A DNA stretch of 64,000 bases from JBLIRR01 sp049472395 (lineage in GTDB: Bacteria > SZUA-182 > DTGQ01 > JBLIRR01), in assembly GCA_049472395.1 (NCBI GenBank), contig JBLIRR010000001.1, positions 124,001 through 188,000 on the forward strand, read 5' to 3'. The first letter of the stretch is position 1. Every line of letters starts with the position of its first letter. Under the pieces are notes generated by a model. The model was not told where the DNA came from, made no database searches, and saw only the letters and a program-made list of their open reading frames with translations. This document shows positions 27,543 through 37,236 of the stretch, in pieces. The translations under genes were made by a program, and so were the position numbers.

Positions 27543-29547
27543 ATAATGAAGCCTGGCTCATATGACAGGATAAACATAAGCCACTTCCCTGCCCCTGACC
27601 TTGAGTGTAGTTATTAGTTATGACCAGTAAATACCCTGATTGCGGTCTATTATTCCTATTATATCCATTCCAGTTCGTCACTGCGGTATGGACACTATGA
27701 CATGTTTGACAAATAATCTCTCCATATCCCGTATCATCAGATGTTTGCCCCCCGATGCCACCACTCCTGCCGGAATAAAATAACTCGGGAAATGATTTAT
27801 TCGTGGGAAAATGAGGTAATGTATCATTGGGCCCTCTATCCATCGGATGATTAGAAGGATGGCCTCCATAATCAAAATGACATTTTTTGCATAATGCAGA
27901 GGATATATTTTCTTCTCTCAGATAGGCTGTTCGCTCTTTAATAAAGTATTCGGTATAATATGAGAAATATTCACCCTGTTTATGCACATTATGACAGCTT
28001 CCGCACCAGATGTGGTCCTTTTCAACATTATAGTCATCTAAAATCCCCTTTTCCTTCCCATCAGAGACAACAGGCAGATGATCATCAAAAGGCTTTAGCT
28101 CTTTAATCGCATCTGATGCTTCGGCATCAAAACGATGAGAAAAATATCCATCCTCAACATTATCCAACAAAAGTGCATCCTCGTCCAAATCTGTATCAAA
28201 CAATTCCTTTGTCTTTACCTTGTTAAGATCAACATCACTGTCCGTAAGGGTTCGTAAAGAGCTTTTTGGCCCTACTAAGTCAGGATTGCTATGACACCCA
28301 TAGCACGCATCTTCATAATCTCGATTGTCAAAATCTAGATTTTTATCAGCCCATTTTAGATTTATAGGTGGCACCCGCATTATTACATCAACACTCACAG
28401 AGCTATTCTCTTCTGTAGCTCTGTCTTCATCCGTTTGATACATAATTGCAGGGTCATTTTGGCACATATGGATGGAATGACAAAATAAACATTGATTATT
28501 CGGGGGTTCCTCTTGATGATGATTGGTCCCTCTTTTGCCAAGAGAGAGTATATCCTTATCACTGTGACAGGCAATGCAAAACAATCCGCTATTTTTGGGG
28601 TCATAGCTATTGATTATACTATTGTTTAAATAACGATCATTCGTTCCATTATGAACAGCATGACATGATCGACACAAGAGCTCATTGCTCTCATTCAATG
28701 GACCGGCTGCTGTCTTTTGATGCCCTGAAATAGAGATATCGGCCCCCACACCCATGGGATGGTGTTCATAAGGCTGCCCACAATCATCTCCCGCTATAGG
28801 GGCGTTGATGGATCCCGGTCCCCCTCCGCCTGCTTTGTGGCATCCGTAACAACTGGCTGCGGATTCATCGTCTAAAAATCCGGGTACATTTGGTATCGCC
28901 TTAAATGATTGATTTAAAGTAATGATAATCTTTGAGCCCGGGTTTGGTGAATTGTGGGGATGATGACAATCAAAACATGCCTCATTGCTCCCATGACCAT
29001 ATGCATCACCATTTACTAAATCTTCATGACATTGACTGCAAAATTGAGAGAGTTTAGTGGTCGGATTATCAAGCGTACCCATTACCTCTTCCCTAAGATA
29101 ATCTCCACCGCCCCCCCCTCCATTAGGTTCATAAGGGTCCTGATGTGGATTATGACAGCTTCCGCAGTAAAATCCATCACCACCCTCCTTTTCCCTTAAG
29201 GGGAATTGAGACCAATCCCTCCTCTTCACACTCTCTCCTATAATAGAGGCATCCACTCCCATGACATGGTCAAATGTGCTGTCGCTTTGAGATGAAGAAA
29301 AGATACCAAAGCGATCCTTTGCTCCGTAGGCACCTGTACCGTGACAGGTGGCACACAATTTTTTCACCCCTTCAAATTCACCTGACGAGTCTCGTGCCCA
29401 TAAAAGATCATCCGCTGCATGATGCGGTATATGACACACGCTGCAAGGGCTCTCGCTTAAATTATGCGGTCCGTTGAATGCATGAACATAACCGCATAAC
29501 GAATACACAAGAAGAAGAGTTATGAGTATACTATATCTGGAATACAT
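27541..29547 (-). CDS. single-cassette 14-haem cytochrome c
   Basis: The 668-residue product has a signal peptide ending near residue 23 and exactly 14 CXXCH motifs. They come in the same order and with the same landmarks as one cassette of the 28- and 49-haem neighbours: DHVMG after haem 2, YCGSCHNPH at haem 3, CFDCHHPH at haem 5, YEHHPMG after haem 6, CLFCH at haem 9, CGSCHNVH at haem 11, CQTCHSVHTA at haem 13. It is therefore the minimal unit of the family. A short CX4-spaced extra Cys follows haem 9. Its start overlaps the end of the NHL propeller gene upstream by 17 bases, implying coupled translation and perhaps physical partnership. Location is presumably periplasmic or extracellular. 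Confidence 0.93.
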   Translation of the reverse strand: MYSRYSILITLLLVYSLCGYVHAFNGPHNLSESPCSVCHIPHHAADDLLWARDSSGEFEGVKKLCATCHGTGAYGAKDRFGIFSSSQSDSTFDHVMGVDASIIGESVKRRDWSQFPLREKEGGDGFYCGSCHNPHQDPYEPNGGGGGGDYLREEVMGTLDNPTTKLSQFCSQCHEDLVNGDAYGHGSNEACFDCHHPHNSPNPGSKIIITLNQSFKAIPNVPGFLDDESAASCYGCHKAGGGGPGSINAPIAGDDCGQPYEHHPMGVGADISISGHQKTAAGPLNESNELLCRSCHAVHNGTNDRYLNNSIINSYDPKNSGLFCIACHSDKDILSLGKRGTNHHQEEPPNNQCLFCHSIHMCQNDPAIMYQTDEDRATEENSSVSVDVIMRVPPINLKWADKNLDFDNRDYEDACYGCHSNPDLVGPKSSLRTLTDSDVDLNKVKTKELFDTDLDEDALLLDNVEDGYFSHRFDAEASDAIKELKPFDDHLPVVSDGKEKGILDDYNVEKDHIWCGSCHNVHKQGEYFSYYTEYFIKERTAYLREENISSALCKKCHFDYGGHPSNHPMDRGPNDTLPHFPTNKSFPELFYSGRSGGIGGQTSDDTGYGEIICQTCHSVHTAVTNWNGYNRNNRPQSGYLLVITNNYTQGQGQGSGLCLSCHMSQASL

Positions 29548-30463
29548 ATATCCTTCTTTGTTCCCCGTCTACTATATACAGCTTATTATCCTTTGAGAGA
29601 GCAATGCCAAGGGGTTGTTTAAAGACACTCCCGAAGACAGTTCCCTTTCCCAATACATTACGAAAAGATCCATCAGTATTAAAGACCTGAATATCAGCTT
29701 TTACAAAATCACTTACAATAATAGAGCCTTCTTTCCCCACTACAATTCCATAGGGACGGATAAACCTGCCTTCTCTCACACCACTTTCTCCAAATCCAAA
29801 TCGTGGTGTATGGGTGGAAGTAAGAGACTGTATTCTAAAATTTCCCGGATCAACGATATACATACTCCCTTCTCCATCAAATGCAATGTTCGCAGGCCCG
29901 CTGAATTCACCTAAAGTTGCTCCCATGCGGCCGAAGGATTCCACCAGTTTTCCATCAGGAGAGTAAACAGATATCTTATGATTACAGGCATCTGCACTGT
30001 ACAGCCTTTTATCCTTTTTATTAAATGCAATAAAGGGAGCGCATGGCTTTTTCAAGTTTTCGTTACTGCTCACAAGGGGAAATTGGCGTTGCAGTTGGCC
30101 TTGTTCACTAAACACAAAAATAATATCCTTGCCAAGATCACTTATGTAGACCATATCATTATGATCAATAGCAATACCGGAGGGTTCAATGAAAAGGCCC
30201 TCTCCAAAGGAAGAGATAAAATTCCCTTTCTTGTCAAATACCCATATCTCCCGAACCTCAGGAACAACCACATAAAGTTTCTCACTCGAGTTGAAATATA
30301 AGGTCCTTCCTTTGGCGATAACCTCCTCTCTTCCATTGACTATCTTTTTTGTGGAAAAGGAGAAAAGAAATTTTGCTTCTTTTGAATATACTCTAAAGCA
30401 GGATAAAAATAAAAATATTATAAAAAAATATATTATTCTGCGCTTTTGAACCCCAAAGAACAT
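29531..30463 (-). CDS. secreted NHL-repeat beta-propeller protein (third of three)
   Basis: After a signal peptide (about residues 1-27) the protein consists of NHL blades of about 45 residues. They share the pattern G-x-F-x-x-P-x-G-I-A-V/I-D ... Y-V/I-x-D ... I-x-V-F, for example GEGLFIEPSGIAIDHNDMVY and GRFIRPYGIVVGKEGSIIV. About six blades fit the 310 residues, enough for one closed propeller. NHL propellers are protein- or ligand-binding scaffolds. Its 3' end overlaps the 14-haem cytochrome gene, so a structural role beside that cytochrome is likely but unproven. Confidence 0.88.
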   Translation of the reverse strand: MFFGVQKRRIIYFFIIFLFLSCFRVYSKEAKFLFSFSTKKIVNGREEVIAKGRTLYFNSSEKLYVVVPEVREIWVFDKKGNFISSFGEGLFIEPSGIAIDHNDMVYISDLGKDIIFVFSEQGQLQRQFPLVSSNENLKKPCAPFIAFNKKDKRLYSADACNHKISVYSPDGKLVESFGRMGATLGEFSGPANIAFDGEGSMYIVDPGNFRIQSLTSTHTPRFGFGESGVREGRFIRPYGIVVGKEGSIIVSDFVKADIQVFNTDGSFRNVLGKGTVFGSVFKQPLGIALSKDNKLYIVDGEQRRIYVFQI

Positions 30464-30552
30464 TTACTCACCCTTCTCCATTTTTGTACAGTTCTCTTCC
30501 CTATGTGAGTTCACGCAATTACCATGCCACTTTTTAGATAAGAATTGTAAGA

Positions 30553-30597
30553 CTATTCATAGAGAGGGGCTAAGCCCTCTCTATGAATAGCGCCTTG
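30553..30597 (+). terminator. long perfect hairpin with T-tail on the plus strand
   Basis: Two 16-base arms (30553-30568 and 30575-30590) pair perfectly around a six-base loop. On the plus strand a CGCCTTG spacer and a run of seven T residues follow, so the terminator form faces against the genes. On the minus strand it lies just after the 28-haem gene and lacks a strong T tail, so there it may act as a 3' stabilising or processing hairpin. The orientation of its real function is unclear. Confidence 0.5.
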
Positions 30598-30602
30598 TTT
30601 TT

Positions 30603-33600
30603 TTAATGACTACTCTCTACCGTAGGACTATGACAATCGATGCACATATTGCTTCCCGAAGATTCGGAATAGTTATCCTCCACGAGCAATTTGCCATGCA
30701 AATGACTATCATCCTGGCTCATGGGCAACTTATCATCCCACGTGGTCGCACATGCATGAACATTATGACAGGTAAGACATATTATCTCTCCGTCTTCCGG
30801 GGATTGTCTCAGAGGACTGCTTGGATCAAAGCCAATAGTTAATCCTCCTGCTTCACCACTTCCCCCTTTAATATATTTTTCAGGCCATGTGGCCACGGTC
30901 ACAGGGTAATTCGGCCCCTTCCCCGTAGGATGAATTTTACCATGAATTGCGTCACCGAATTCTCCATCATCATGACATGACTCACAAAAGCCTTTATCTT
31001 GATATGGGCTTGACCCATACCCAGGACGATTGATTTGTCGCAAATACGGCTTCGCTCGCCCCTCATGAACATTGTGGCAGGTTCCACAGAAGAATTGCCC
31101 GGATTCGGTCCCATAATCATCTAAAATATCTTTTCCCTCAGGTCCATCTGCTAAGGGGAATTTCATCCTATTATCAATATCCTCCTTTTTTGAACTCATA
31201 TTAACAATTGTTTTACTTCCTATAGATGAGCTTTTTATAGCAAATCTATGACTTGCCATATTGAGATTTAGCAAAGATCCATTGGCACCGGAAGAGCCAA
31301 CGATTGTCGGATCGCCATGGCAACCGAAACATAAATCCTCATAATCGGCCGTATCCCTATCCTGGCCCTGTCCTTTGATTTGTGATCCCCACCATAGATT
31401 TTTTGCCGGCAGTCTCATCAAGCTCTCCACTTCCGCTAATTTTTGTCCAAGTTTATAGCTTGCAGGAGGGTTCTGATTATGGATATAATGGCAGAACATA
31501 CACCCTCCTCTCCCGTTCGGGGAATCCTCTCTTGACACAAGATGTTTGCCGTCCAGTTTTTCAATACCCTCAGACACATTTCTTTTGGCGCTCTTATCAT
31601 TGTGACAGTCAATACAGCAATCAACCATATCTTTTTCCTCGGTGGTAATTAATTTCCCGCGGAGAAAATAATTGGCACGACTGCGTGCTACCGCTGCTTC
31701 AGTACTAAGACCTATGTTCTTATAAGGGCCTAAGCCATGAAAATCATCATGACAGGAAATACAGGTAAGTTGGTTATTAATAAGATTGTTACTGTTTGTC
31801 CCTTTGGCTTGAGGAAATGGTGATTCGGCAAGCCCTCCCATCGGATGGTGCAGTTGAGAGAAATTAACAGGATATGCATTTTCTATTGTTGTTCCCGGAT
31901 TATGACAGCGATAGCATTCCAGCCAATCCATCTTTTTTTCTGAGGTAGTATCGAGGAACCTCCTTAAAAGGCTTGAACTAGAAGCCATAAAAGGATTAAA
32001 AGACCCGACAAAAGGATTAAATGGCCCAACATCCTCGGGTTTTATCTCTATAGGCGGTTCTTTTAATATCGATCTTGCTTCACTTTCAAATTTCGCCACA
32101 GGCGTCACGCCATCATGTACAATGTGACAATCAAGACACGGACTTGTCCCCTGATGGCTTATGGCATTATGACACTGTGTGCAGAACGCGGTGCGTTTGC
32201 CGGGATCACCCACAGTATTCGTGGTACCGAATCTCCTCAGATAATCGCCCGAATTTTGCGGTTGCTCGTGAGGATTATGGCATGAACCGCAATAAAACAG
32301 TCCTCCCTCCCTGTAATCTTTAAACTCCATACCAAGAGGAATAGAATCCTTATCATCCGGATCTCTGGGTATACTCCCAATGTCAAATGATTTAAGATCA
32401 ACTCTCCCCTCGTCCACAACTAAATCGGCTGCAGCATGCATCACATGGTCCATGGAAAGACTATTAGGATCAAAACTTGTTGGGGATCGCCCTAGAACTG
32501 CATCTTTAAAAACAGACGTAAGACCATCATCGGCTTCTGTACCATTATGACAGGTAAAACAGAGCTGACGATACCCTAAGAAAGGCGCCCCTGACTCATT
32601 ATATCCGTCATACGCCGGATAACCGCTGCGGGACCATATTTTCGGTCCTTTCGCACTATGGGGGATATGGCATGCGCTGCATGTACCGCCATTGAGAGTG
32701 CCGTATTTGATCGGCAAGCTCCCGAGACCATGATCTCCCGATGGAAAATCACTCTTATTTGTTACTAAACTCTCATGGCATGCCTTGCAAAATTCGCTTC
32801 CTTTCCCGTTTATATCGTTATAATTATCCATTACAAGAAGCTGACCATGAAATTTATTATCTCCTGTGCGAGCCCCTTCATATGCTGTTTTAGCCGCATG
32901 GGTATTATGACATGTAAGGCATATAATTTTTTCATCAAAGAGCACTCCCCCTTTTTCGCCACTTCCTCCCTGCGAAAATAGGGAAGGAAATGAGGCTACC
33001 GTTGGAGAACCTTCAGCAGCACTGTTATTAGGTGCCCGATCTATCGGATGGGTCCTCCCTATAAAATCCCCCGACTCTCCACGATTCACTCCATCAGAAC
33101 CAGCATTATGGCAATCCTCACAGAATCCATACGGTTTAAATAAGGTATCCGCTACATCCTTCTCCTCGCTTCTGTTATAATTAAGATATGGTGCCCGTTT
33201 AGAATCATGAACATCATGACAACTTCCGCAATACATCTGTCCTGCCTCTGCTCCATAATCATCCGCGACTACAGTTGCGTTATCCCCATCTGACATGGGA
33301 AAATCTCGTATGGTATACTCTTTGCCCTCTATTCTTATTTGTGTTGTTCTTATCATCGCCTTATAGGGAGGTTTTTGAGAATTCGGGTTCACGGAATAAC
33401 GATGCGAAAACATCTCTTGATCAGAGGGAAAAAGAAGCAGAGAACCATCCTTTCCTGAGGTTGACACATAGGTATTATTTGTATGACAGCCAAAACACAT
33501 ATCTTCATAATATACTTTATTTGCCTGTCGTGATGGACGGTATTTATCTTGCTGACCAAAAGGATTAACGGGCGGGACTCTCATTAATGCGTCAAGGTCA

Positions 33601-35030
33601 GGACTCAGCACCTCTACGTCAGTAGTCCTTTTTCCATCGTGAATAAAATGACAGAGCATACACTGCCGACACTTCTCCTCTTTCCAATATCGGGCGGGAT
33701 TATTTCTATCGAAGGTCTCCGGGTCAAACACTCTTCTTGTGAGCCGGCTGCTATTTTTCCAAAAATGCCTTAAATCTTCATTTCCCTCCACAAGAGTTGC
33801 CTTGCTCGGATGACACTTTAAGCAAAACTCTGCATTATCATTGATAAAATTCCAGCGCAAAAAATTGTTCTTCTTGCTCTCACCATATCCCCATACACCT
33901 GCATCCCCCTCTGTTCCTCCATGAACATCCGCATGACATGACACACAGGTCAACTCGTTATTCGCATTAAGGTGTTGCGTGGCCGCAGCTCCACGAGCCC
34001 TGGGGAAATATCCTCCTGTGAGTCTCGCCTGATCCCCCATCGGATGGTGTTCTGAGCGTTCTTGAGAAGCAACTTCTGCACCGTTCTCATCTGCCCTATA
34101 GTCGGCAAAAATCGGTGCTGCCCCTGCATTTAGAAACACATAGGGATCTGTAACCTTCTTTAAATGATTGGGCTGATGGCACGCATAACACTTTGATGAA
34201 GGGAATATATCGGAATCATCCTCTTGATCTTCAATCTTTACCACATTTGGCAGTGTGACAAAATCAACAGGGATGACTTCAAACGCAAAAATTGAACGTC
34301 CTATCTCCTCATCCTCACTCAAGAGCGTGTCCCCTTTATGAGGATGATGACAGGTAAGACATCGCGTATTTTCAAGATGGGTATTTTTATCCGCAGTGGT
34401 TGCCGGATCATGACACTGAATACAAAAATCCTTTCGTATCCCTGGGATACCGACACTTTTGCCTTCCTTGGTGCGCAGATAATCTCCATTAAGATCGAGC
34501 GTCCCATTAACCACCGGCTCCTGATGCACATTATGACAGCTTCCGCAATAGAAGCCACTCCCGCCTTCTCTATATTTACCAAGGCTCGCTCCTCTGGGAA
34601 CGTTATCTTTATCGTTTTCATCAACAGGAAATACTTCCATATCATAGAATCCTAGCCAATGGTCGCGTTCAAGGCTCGCTCCTGCATGCATTACATGGTC
34701 TTCATATTTATCAGGATCGAATACATCTCCTATGCCTGAGACTGATTTTCCGAATCCGGCGGCCATATCATAGTCTCCCGTACCTACCACAACAAAGGTG
34801 CCATCATGACAACTATAACAAAGACTTCGTACACCATTAAAAATATTATTCAAGGGCTGAGCCCAAATCTTCGGGCCGGTACCCTCATGAGGCACGTGAC
34901 AATTGGCACACACTCCCTTTGGCCCGATAATTCTCTCATCTCCATGCGGGCCGGTTACCGTCGCTCGTACCACACAGACTTTACATAGAATAAATGCTAA
35001 ACCTATAATTAATATTTTTTTTGCATTCAT
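30603..35030 (-). CDS. 28-haem cytochrome c, two 14-haem cassettes
   Basis: A signal peptide is followed by 28 CXXCH motifs in two cassettes of 14, the second starting near residue 790 of the longest frame. The first cassette is strikingly close to the first cassette of the 49-haem protein: both open with CANCHVPHEGTGPKIWAQPL and share CRQCMLCHFIHDG at haem 9 and REHHPMGDQARL after haem 6. The second cassette has lost the extra Cys before haem 9. The frame opens at 35057, but the ATG at 35030 precedes the hydrophobic signal directly and has GAGGGGA about 12 bases upstream. It is placed between NHL genes on both sides. Role: electron transfer in the periplasm, outer membrane or outside the cell. 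Confidence 0.95.
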   Translation of the reverse strand: MNAKKILIIGLAFILCKVCVVRATVTGPHGDERIIGPKGVCANCHVPHEGTGPKIWAQPLNNIFNGVRSLCYSCHDGTFVVVGTGDYDMAAGFGKSVSGIGDVFDPDKYEDHVMHAGASLERDHWLGFYDMEVFPVDENDKDNVPRGASLGKYREGGSGFYCGSCHNVHQEPVVNGTLDLNGDYLRTKEGKSVGIPGIRKDFCIQCHDPATTADKNTHLENTRCLTCHHPHKGDTLLSEDEEIGRSIFAFEVIPVDFVTLPNVVKIEDQEDDSDIFPSSKCYACHQPNHLKKVTDPYVFLNAGAAPIFADYRADENGAEVASQERSEHHPMGDQARLTGGYFPRARGAAATQHLNANNELTCVSCHADVHGGTEGDAGVWGYGESKKNNFLRWNFINDNAEFCLKCHPSKATLVEGNEDLRHFWKNSSRLTRRVFDPETFDRNNPARYWKEEKCRQCMLCHFIHDGKRTTDVEVLSPDLDALMRVPPVNPFGQQDKYRPSRQANKVYYEDMCFGCHTNNTYVSTSGKDGSLLLFPSDQEMFSHRYSVNPNSQKPPYKAMIRTTQIRIEGKEYTIRDFPMSDGDNATVVADDYGAEAGQMYCGSCHDVHDSKRAPYLNYNRSEEKDVADTLFKPYGFCEDCHNAGSDGVNRGESGDFIGRTHPIDRAPNNSAAEGSPTVASFPSLFSQGGSGEKGGVLFDEKIICLTCHNTHAAKTAYEGARTGDNKFHGQLLVMDNYNDINGKGSEFCKACHESLVTNKSDFPSGDHGLGSLPIKYGTLNGGTCSACHIPHSAKGPKIWSRSGYPAYDGYNESGAPFLGYRQLCFTCHNGTEADDGLTSVFKDAVLGRSPTSFDPNSLSMDHVMHAAADLVVDEGRVDLKSFDIGSIPRDPDDKDSIPLGMEFKDYREGGLFYCGSCHNPHEQPQNSGDYLRRFGTTNTVGDPGKRTAFCTQCHNAISHQGTSPCLDCHIVHDGVTPVAKFESEARSILKEPPIEIKPEDVGPFNPFVGSFNPFMASSSSLLRRFLDTTSEKKMDWLECYRCHNPGTTIENAYPVNFSQLHHPMGGLAESPFPQAKGTNSNNLINNQLTCISCHDDFHGLGPYKNIGLSTEAAVARSRANYFLRGKLITTEEKDMVDCCIDCHNDKSAKRNVSEGIEKLDGKHLVSREDSPNGRGGCMFCHYIHNQNPPASYKLGQKLAEVESLMRLPAKNLWWGSQIKGQGQDRDTADYEDLCFGCHGDPTIVGSSGANGSLLNLNMASHRFAIKSSSIGSKTIVNMSSKKEDIDNRMKFPLADGPEGKDILDDYGTESGQFFCGTCHNVHEGRAKPYLRQINRPGYGSSPYQDKGFCESCHDDGEFGDAIHGKIHPTGKGPNYPVTVATWPEKYIKGGSGEAGGLTIGFDPSSPLRQSPEDGEIICLTCHNVHACATTWDDKLPMSQDDSHLHGKLLVEDNYSESSGSNMCIDCHSPTVESSH

Positions 35031-35106
35031 CACTTTATATCTTCCCCTCACTCTCATAACTTAAAACCTACCCCCTTTTGTTCTTAAACATTTTCCCACA
35101 TTCTTT

Positions 35107-36123
35107 TTACTCTAAATCCTTAATAACTTTTATGGAATTATAATCCTGGGCCGCAATAAATATCCGATCATTTCCATCAATGGCCATATCAAAAGGAGCC
35201 GCATGTTTCAACTCATCCTGCTCTTTAAGGTCCTTAATTACTCCCAGTACATTGCCCTTACTGTCAAAAACCTGAATGACAGAAATCAAACGATCGAGCA
35301 CATATATTCTGCCCTTGCTATCAATAGAAATCGCATTTGGCCTCGCAAATTGCCCGAGTAAATCGCCAAATTTGCCAAAACTAAATTTAAATTTTTTTTC
35401 TTTGTCAAAAACCTGGACCCTCCCGTTAGCCATATCCAATGCATAAATGTTGCTAGATTTATCAAACGCACACGCGCCCGGAAAAATAAACTGGCCAGGG
35501 CCATCCCCTTTTCCACCGAATTTATCAACATACCCCCCATCCAACGTGAAACGGCGAATAACACAATTGGTAGTATCAGCTACATAGAGAATCTTCCTTG
35601 TGCGATCAAGGCCCATTTTCGATGCAGTAATCATCTCTTCCCCAGGCTCTAATGGTATAGCCACAGAAAATTCGGAAACAAACCTGCCCCTTGCATCATA
35701 TACTAGCACTTTTCTCTGCTTTGCATCTAAAATAAATATTTCATTATCCCCTGATATCTTAATACACAAGGGCAATGTATACTGCCCCTTCCCTTCGCCC
35801 TGCTCACCAAACTCAAAACGAAATCGGCCATCATTCGTAAAAACCTGAACTTTCATTCGATCTAAAAAAATCGTATACACCTTTCCGTCCGGCCCAATAT
35901 CAATGCCTTTCGGCAACCCCTTATGTTCATCCTTTAAGGACCGGGATTCTTCAACATTATAAGAATATATATCATAAAGAAATTCAATTTTTCTCCCCGA
36001 CACAACCCCATCTTTTTGGATGGTATACGCGGATAATTCTCTGCCTGCCCTCATACTCATGCACAGTAAGCTTATTACAAAAATAGAAAGTAATACTACT
36101 CGATGACAGTTATATTTTCTCAT
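35107..36123 (-). CDS. secreted NHL-repeat beta-propeller protein (second of three)
   Basis: A signal peptide (about residues 1-30) precedes about six NHL blades with repeated phrases such as GLPKGIDIGPDGKVYTI, GKGQYTLPLCIKISGDNEIFIL, GPGQFIFPGACAFDKSSNIYAL and LGQFARPNAISIDSKGRIYVL. The blades alternate with VQVFD/IQVF strands. It follows the first NHL gene directly: the previous stop codon touches a TTG in frame, and the ATG at 36123 is preferred. It precedes the 28-haem cytochrome by about 75 bases. Probable role is a periplasmic or extracellular scaffold in the electron-transfer complex. Confidence 0.88.
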   Translation of the reverse strand: MRKYNCHRVVLLSIFVISLLCMSMRAGRELSAYTIQKDGVVSGRKIEFLYDIYSYNVEESRSLKDEHKGLPKGIDIGPDGKVYTIFLDRMKVQVFTNDGRFRFEFGEQGEGKGQYTLPLCIKISGDNEIFILDAKQRKVLVYDARGRFVSEFSVAIPLEPGEEMITASKMGLDRTRKILYVADTTNCVIRRFTLDGGYVDKFGGKGDGPGQFIFPGACAFDKSSNIYALDMANGRVQVFDKEKKFKFSFGKFGDLLGQFARPNAISIDSKGRIYVLDRLISVIQVFDSKGNVLGVIKDLKEQDELKHAAPFDMAIDGNDRIFIAAQDYNSIKVIKDLE

Positions 36124-36129
36124 GTTCAA

Positions 36130-37122
36130 TCACTTCTTTAATGCGGTTATTGTATGGCGAGGAAGTTCGATTATATAGATTGTATCATCCCTGCCAATAA
36201 ATATATGATTCAATCCCTTCATGGAACACGCGCTCCCTTTCTCATCCATTATCTGTTTTGTCACACCGATTAAAGTACCCTTCTCATCAAAAATCTGGAT
36301 TACCGAGAGCACAATATCGCTTACAAAAATTCTCCCAGCCGAATCAACTGCCAATCCTGAAGGTCTTAAGAATTGGCCTGCTTTGCTTCCACGCTCGCCT
36401 ATGGTTAAAATTTTGCTTCCTGTGGGTGCAATCTTTACTACTTCATTTGCCAATCCCTCAAGTATATGGATATTACCTGCTTTATCAAAACTGATATGGG
36501 CAGCAGAGGGATACAATCCCATCTCTGATCCTCCGAGGCTCCCGATATAGGTGCCCTTGCGTGTGTAAATCCAAATATGCCCGTTTTTGCCATCACTCAC
36601 ATAAAGCCTGTCATCCGGTCCTACGGCAATATGGGCAGGATACGTGTCTTGTTTCACATCATCAGAAGAAAGGCCCTTCACAGATGAAAAATCATATTTG
36701 AACTTACCCTTTTCATCAAAAACCATTATATCCCGCTTTTTTACATCACACACAAAAACCTCATCTTGGCTGTTAATTGCAAGCCCTGCAATATATTCAG
36801 AAAATTCACCGGGCTTATCCCCCCTCCTTCCAAAACGAAAAAGAAATTTCCCTGCTGTATCAAAGACTTGGATCTCACAGCGATTTCCCGTATAGGCAAC
36901 ATACAGGTTACCTTTACTATTTTGCGCAATATACGTGGGGCTTCCTCCCCGCTCCTCTGTGTCCGGTCTCCCTGTGGAATCAACTCCATAAATACGGCGG
37001 ATTATGCGAAGCGGATAATTTTCAATAACAGAAGAAGACCTCTTTTCACGGGCTAATAGAGGGGGATATGCCCACAGAATTATAATCAGGGCGGTCAATG
37101 ATATTTTTTTTAGCTTACTCAT
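36130..37122 (-). CDS. secreted NHL-repeat beta-propeller protein (first of three)
   Basis: The signal peptide covers about residues 1-24. The rest is a six-blade NHL propeller with clear repeats such as KPGEFSEYIAGLAINSQDEVFV, split here by VFDEKGKF-type strands, and AGQFLRPSGLAVDSAGRIFV. It is the promoter-proximal gene of the cytochrome locus; a strong sigma-70 promoter ends 28 bases upstream. It is most like the second NHL protein in layout and spacing, suggesting a gene duplication. No catalytic residues are evident. Confidence 0.88.
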   Translation of the reverse strand: MSKLKKISLTALIIILWAYPPLLAREKRSSSVIENYPLRIIRRIYGVDSTGRPDTEERGGSPTYIAQNSKGNLYVAYTGNRCEIQVFDTAGKFLFRFGRRGDKPGEFSEYIAGLAINSQDEVFVCDVKKRDIMVFDEKGKFKYDFSSVKGLSSDDVKQDTYPAHIAVGPDDRLYVSDGKNGHIWIYTRKGTYIGSLGGSEMGLYPSAAHISFDKAGNIHILEGLANEVVKIAPTGSKILTIGERGSKAGQFLRPSGLAVDSAGRIFVSDIVLSVIQIFDEKGTLIGVTKQIMDEKGSACSMKGLNHIFIGRDDTIYIIELPRHTITALKK

Positions 37123-37149
37123 TCCTTATTTTCTACCTTTGGTACTAAA

Positions 37150-37178
37150 AATATATCAATCTTTTTATCTAAAGTCAA
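37150..37178 (-). promoter_or_regulatory. sigma-70 promoter for the NHL/cytochrome locus
   Basis: The minus strand has TTGACT, 17 bases, TATATT, a close match to the consensus. The start would lie near 37143, about 20 bases before the first NHL gene. It diverges from the metK promoter less than 30 bp away. Confidence 0.7.
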
Positions 37179-37206
37179 TAAGGCTTATATTTCCTGCATT
37201 CAGGGA

Positions 37207-37236
37207 TTGACATTACGTAAGTTTTAATTATACAAT
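37207..37236 (+). promoter_or_regulatory. sigma-70 promoter for metK and downstream genes
   Basis: A perfect TTGACA at 37207-37212 is followed after 18 bases by TACAAT. The leader of about 85 nt to metK is AT-rich and shows none of the conserved helices of a SAM riboswitch. The two divergent promoters share this 200-bp region, so one regulator could affect both directions. Confidence 0.6.
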
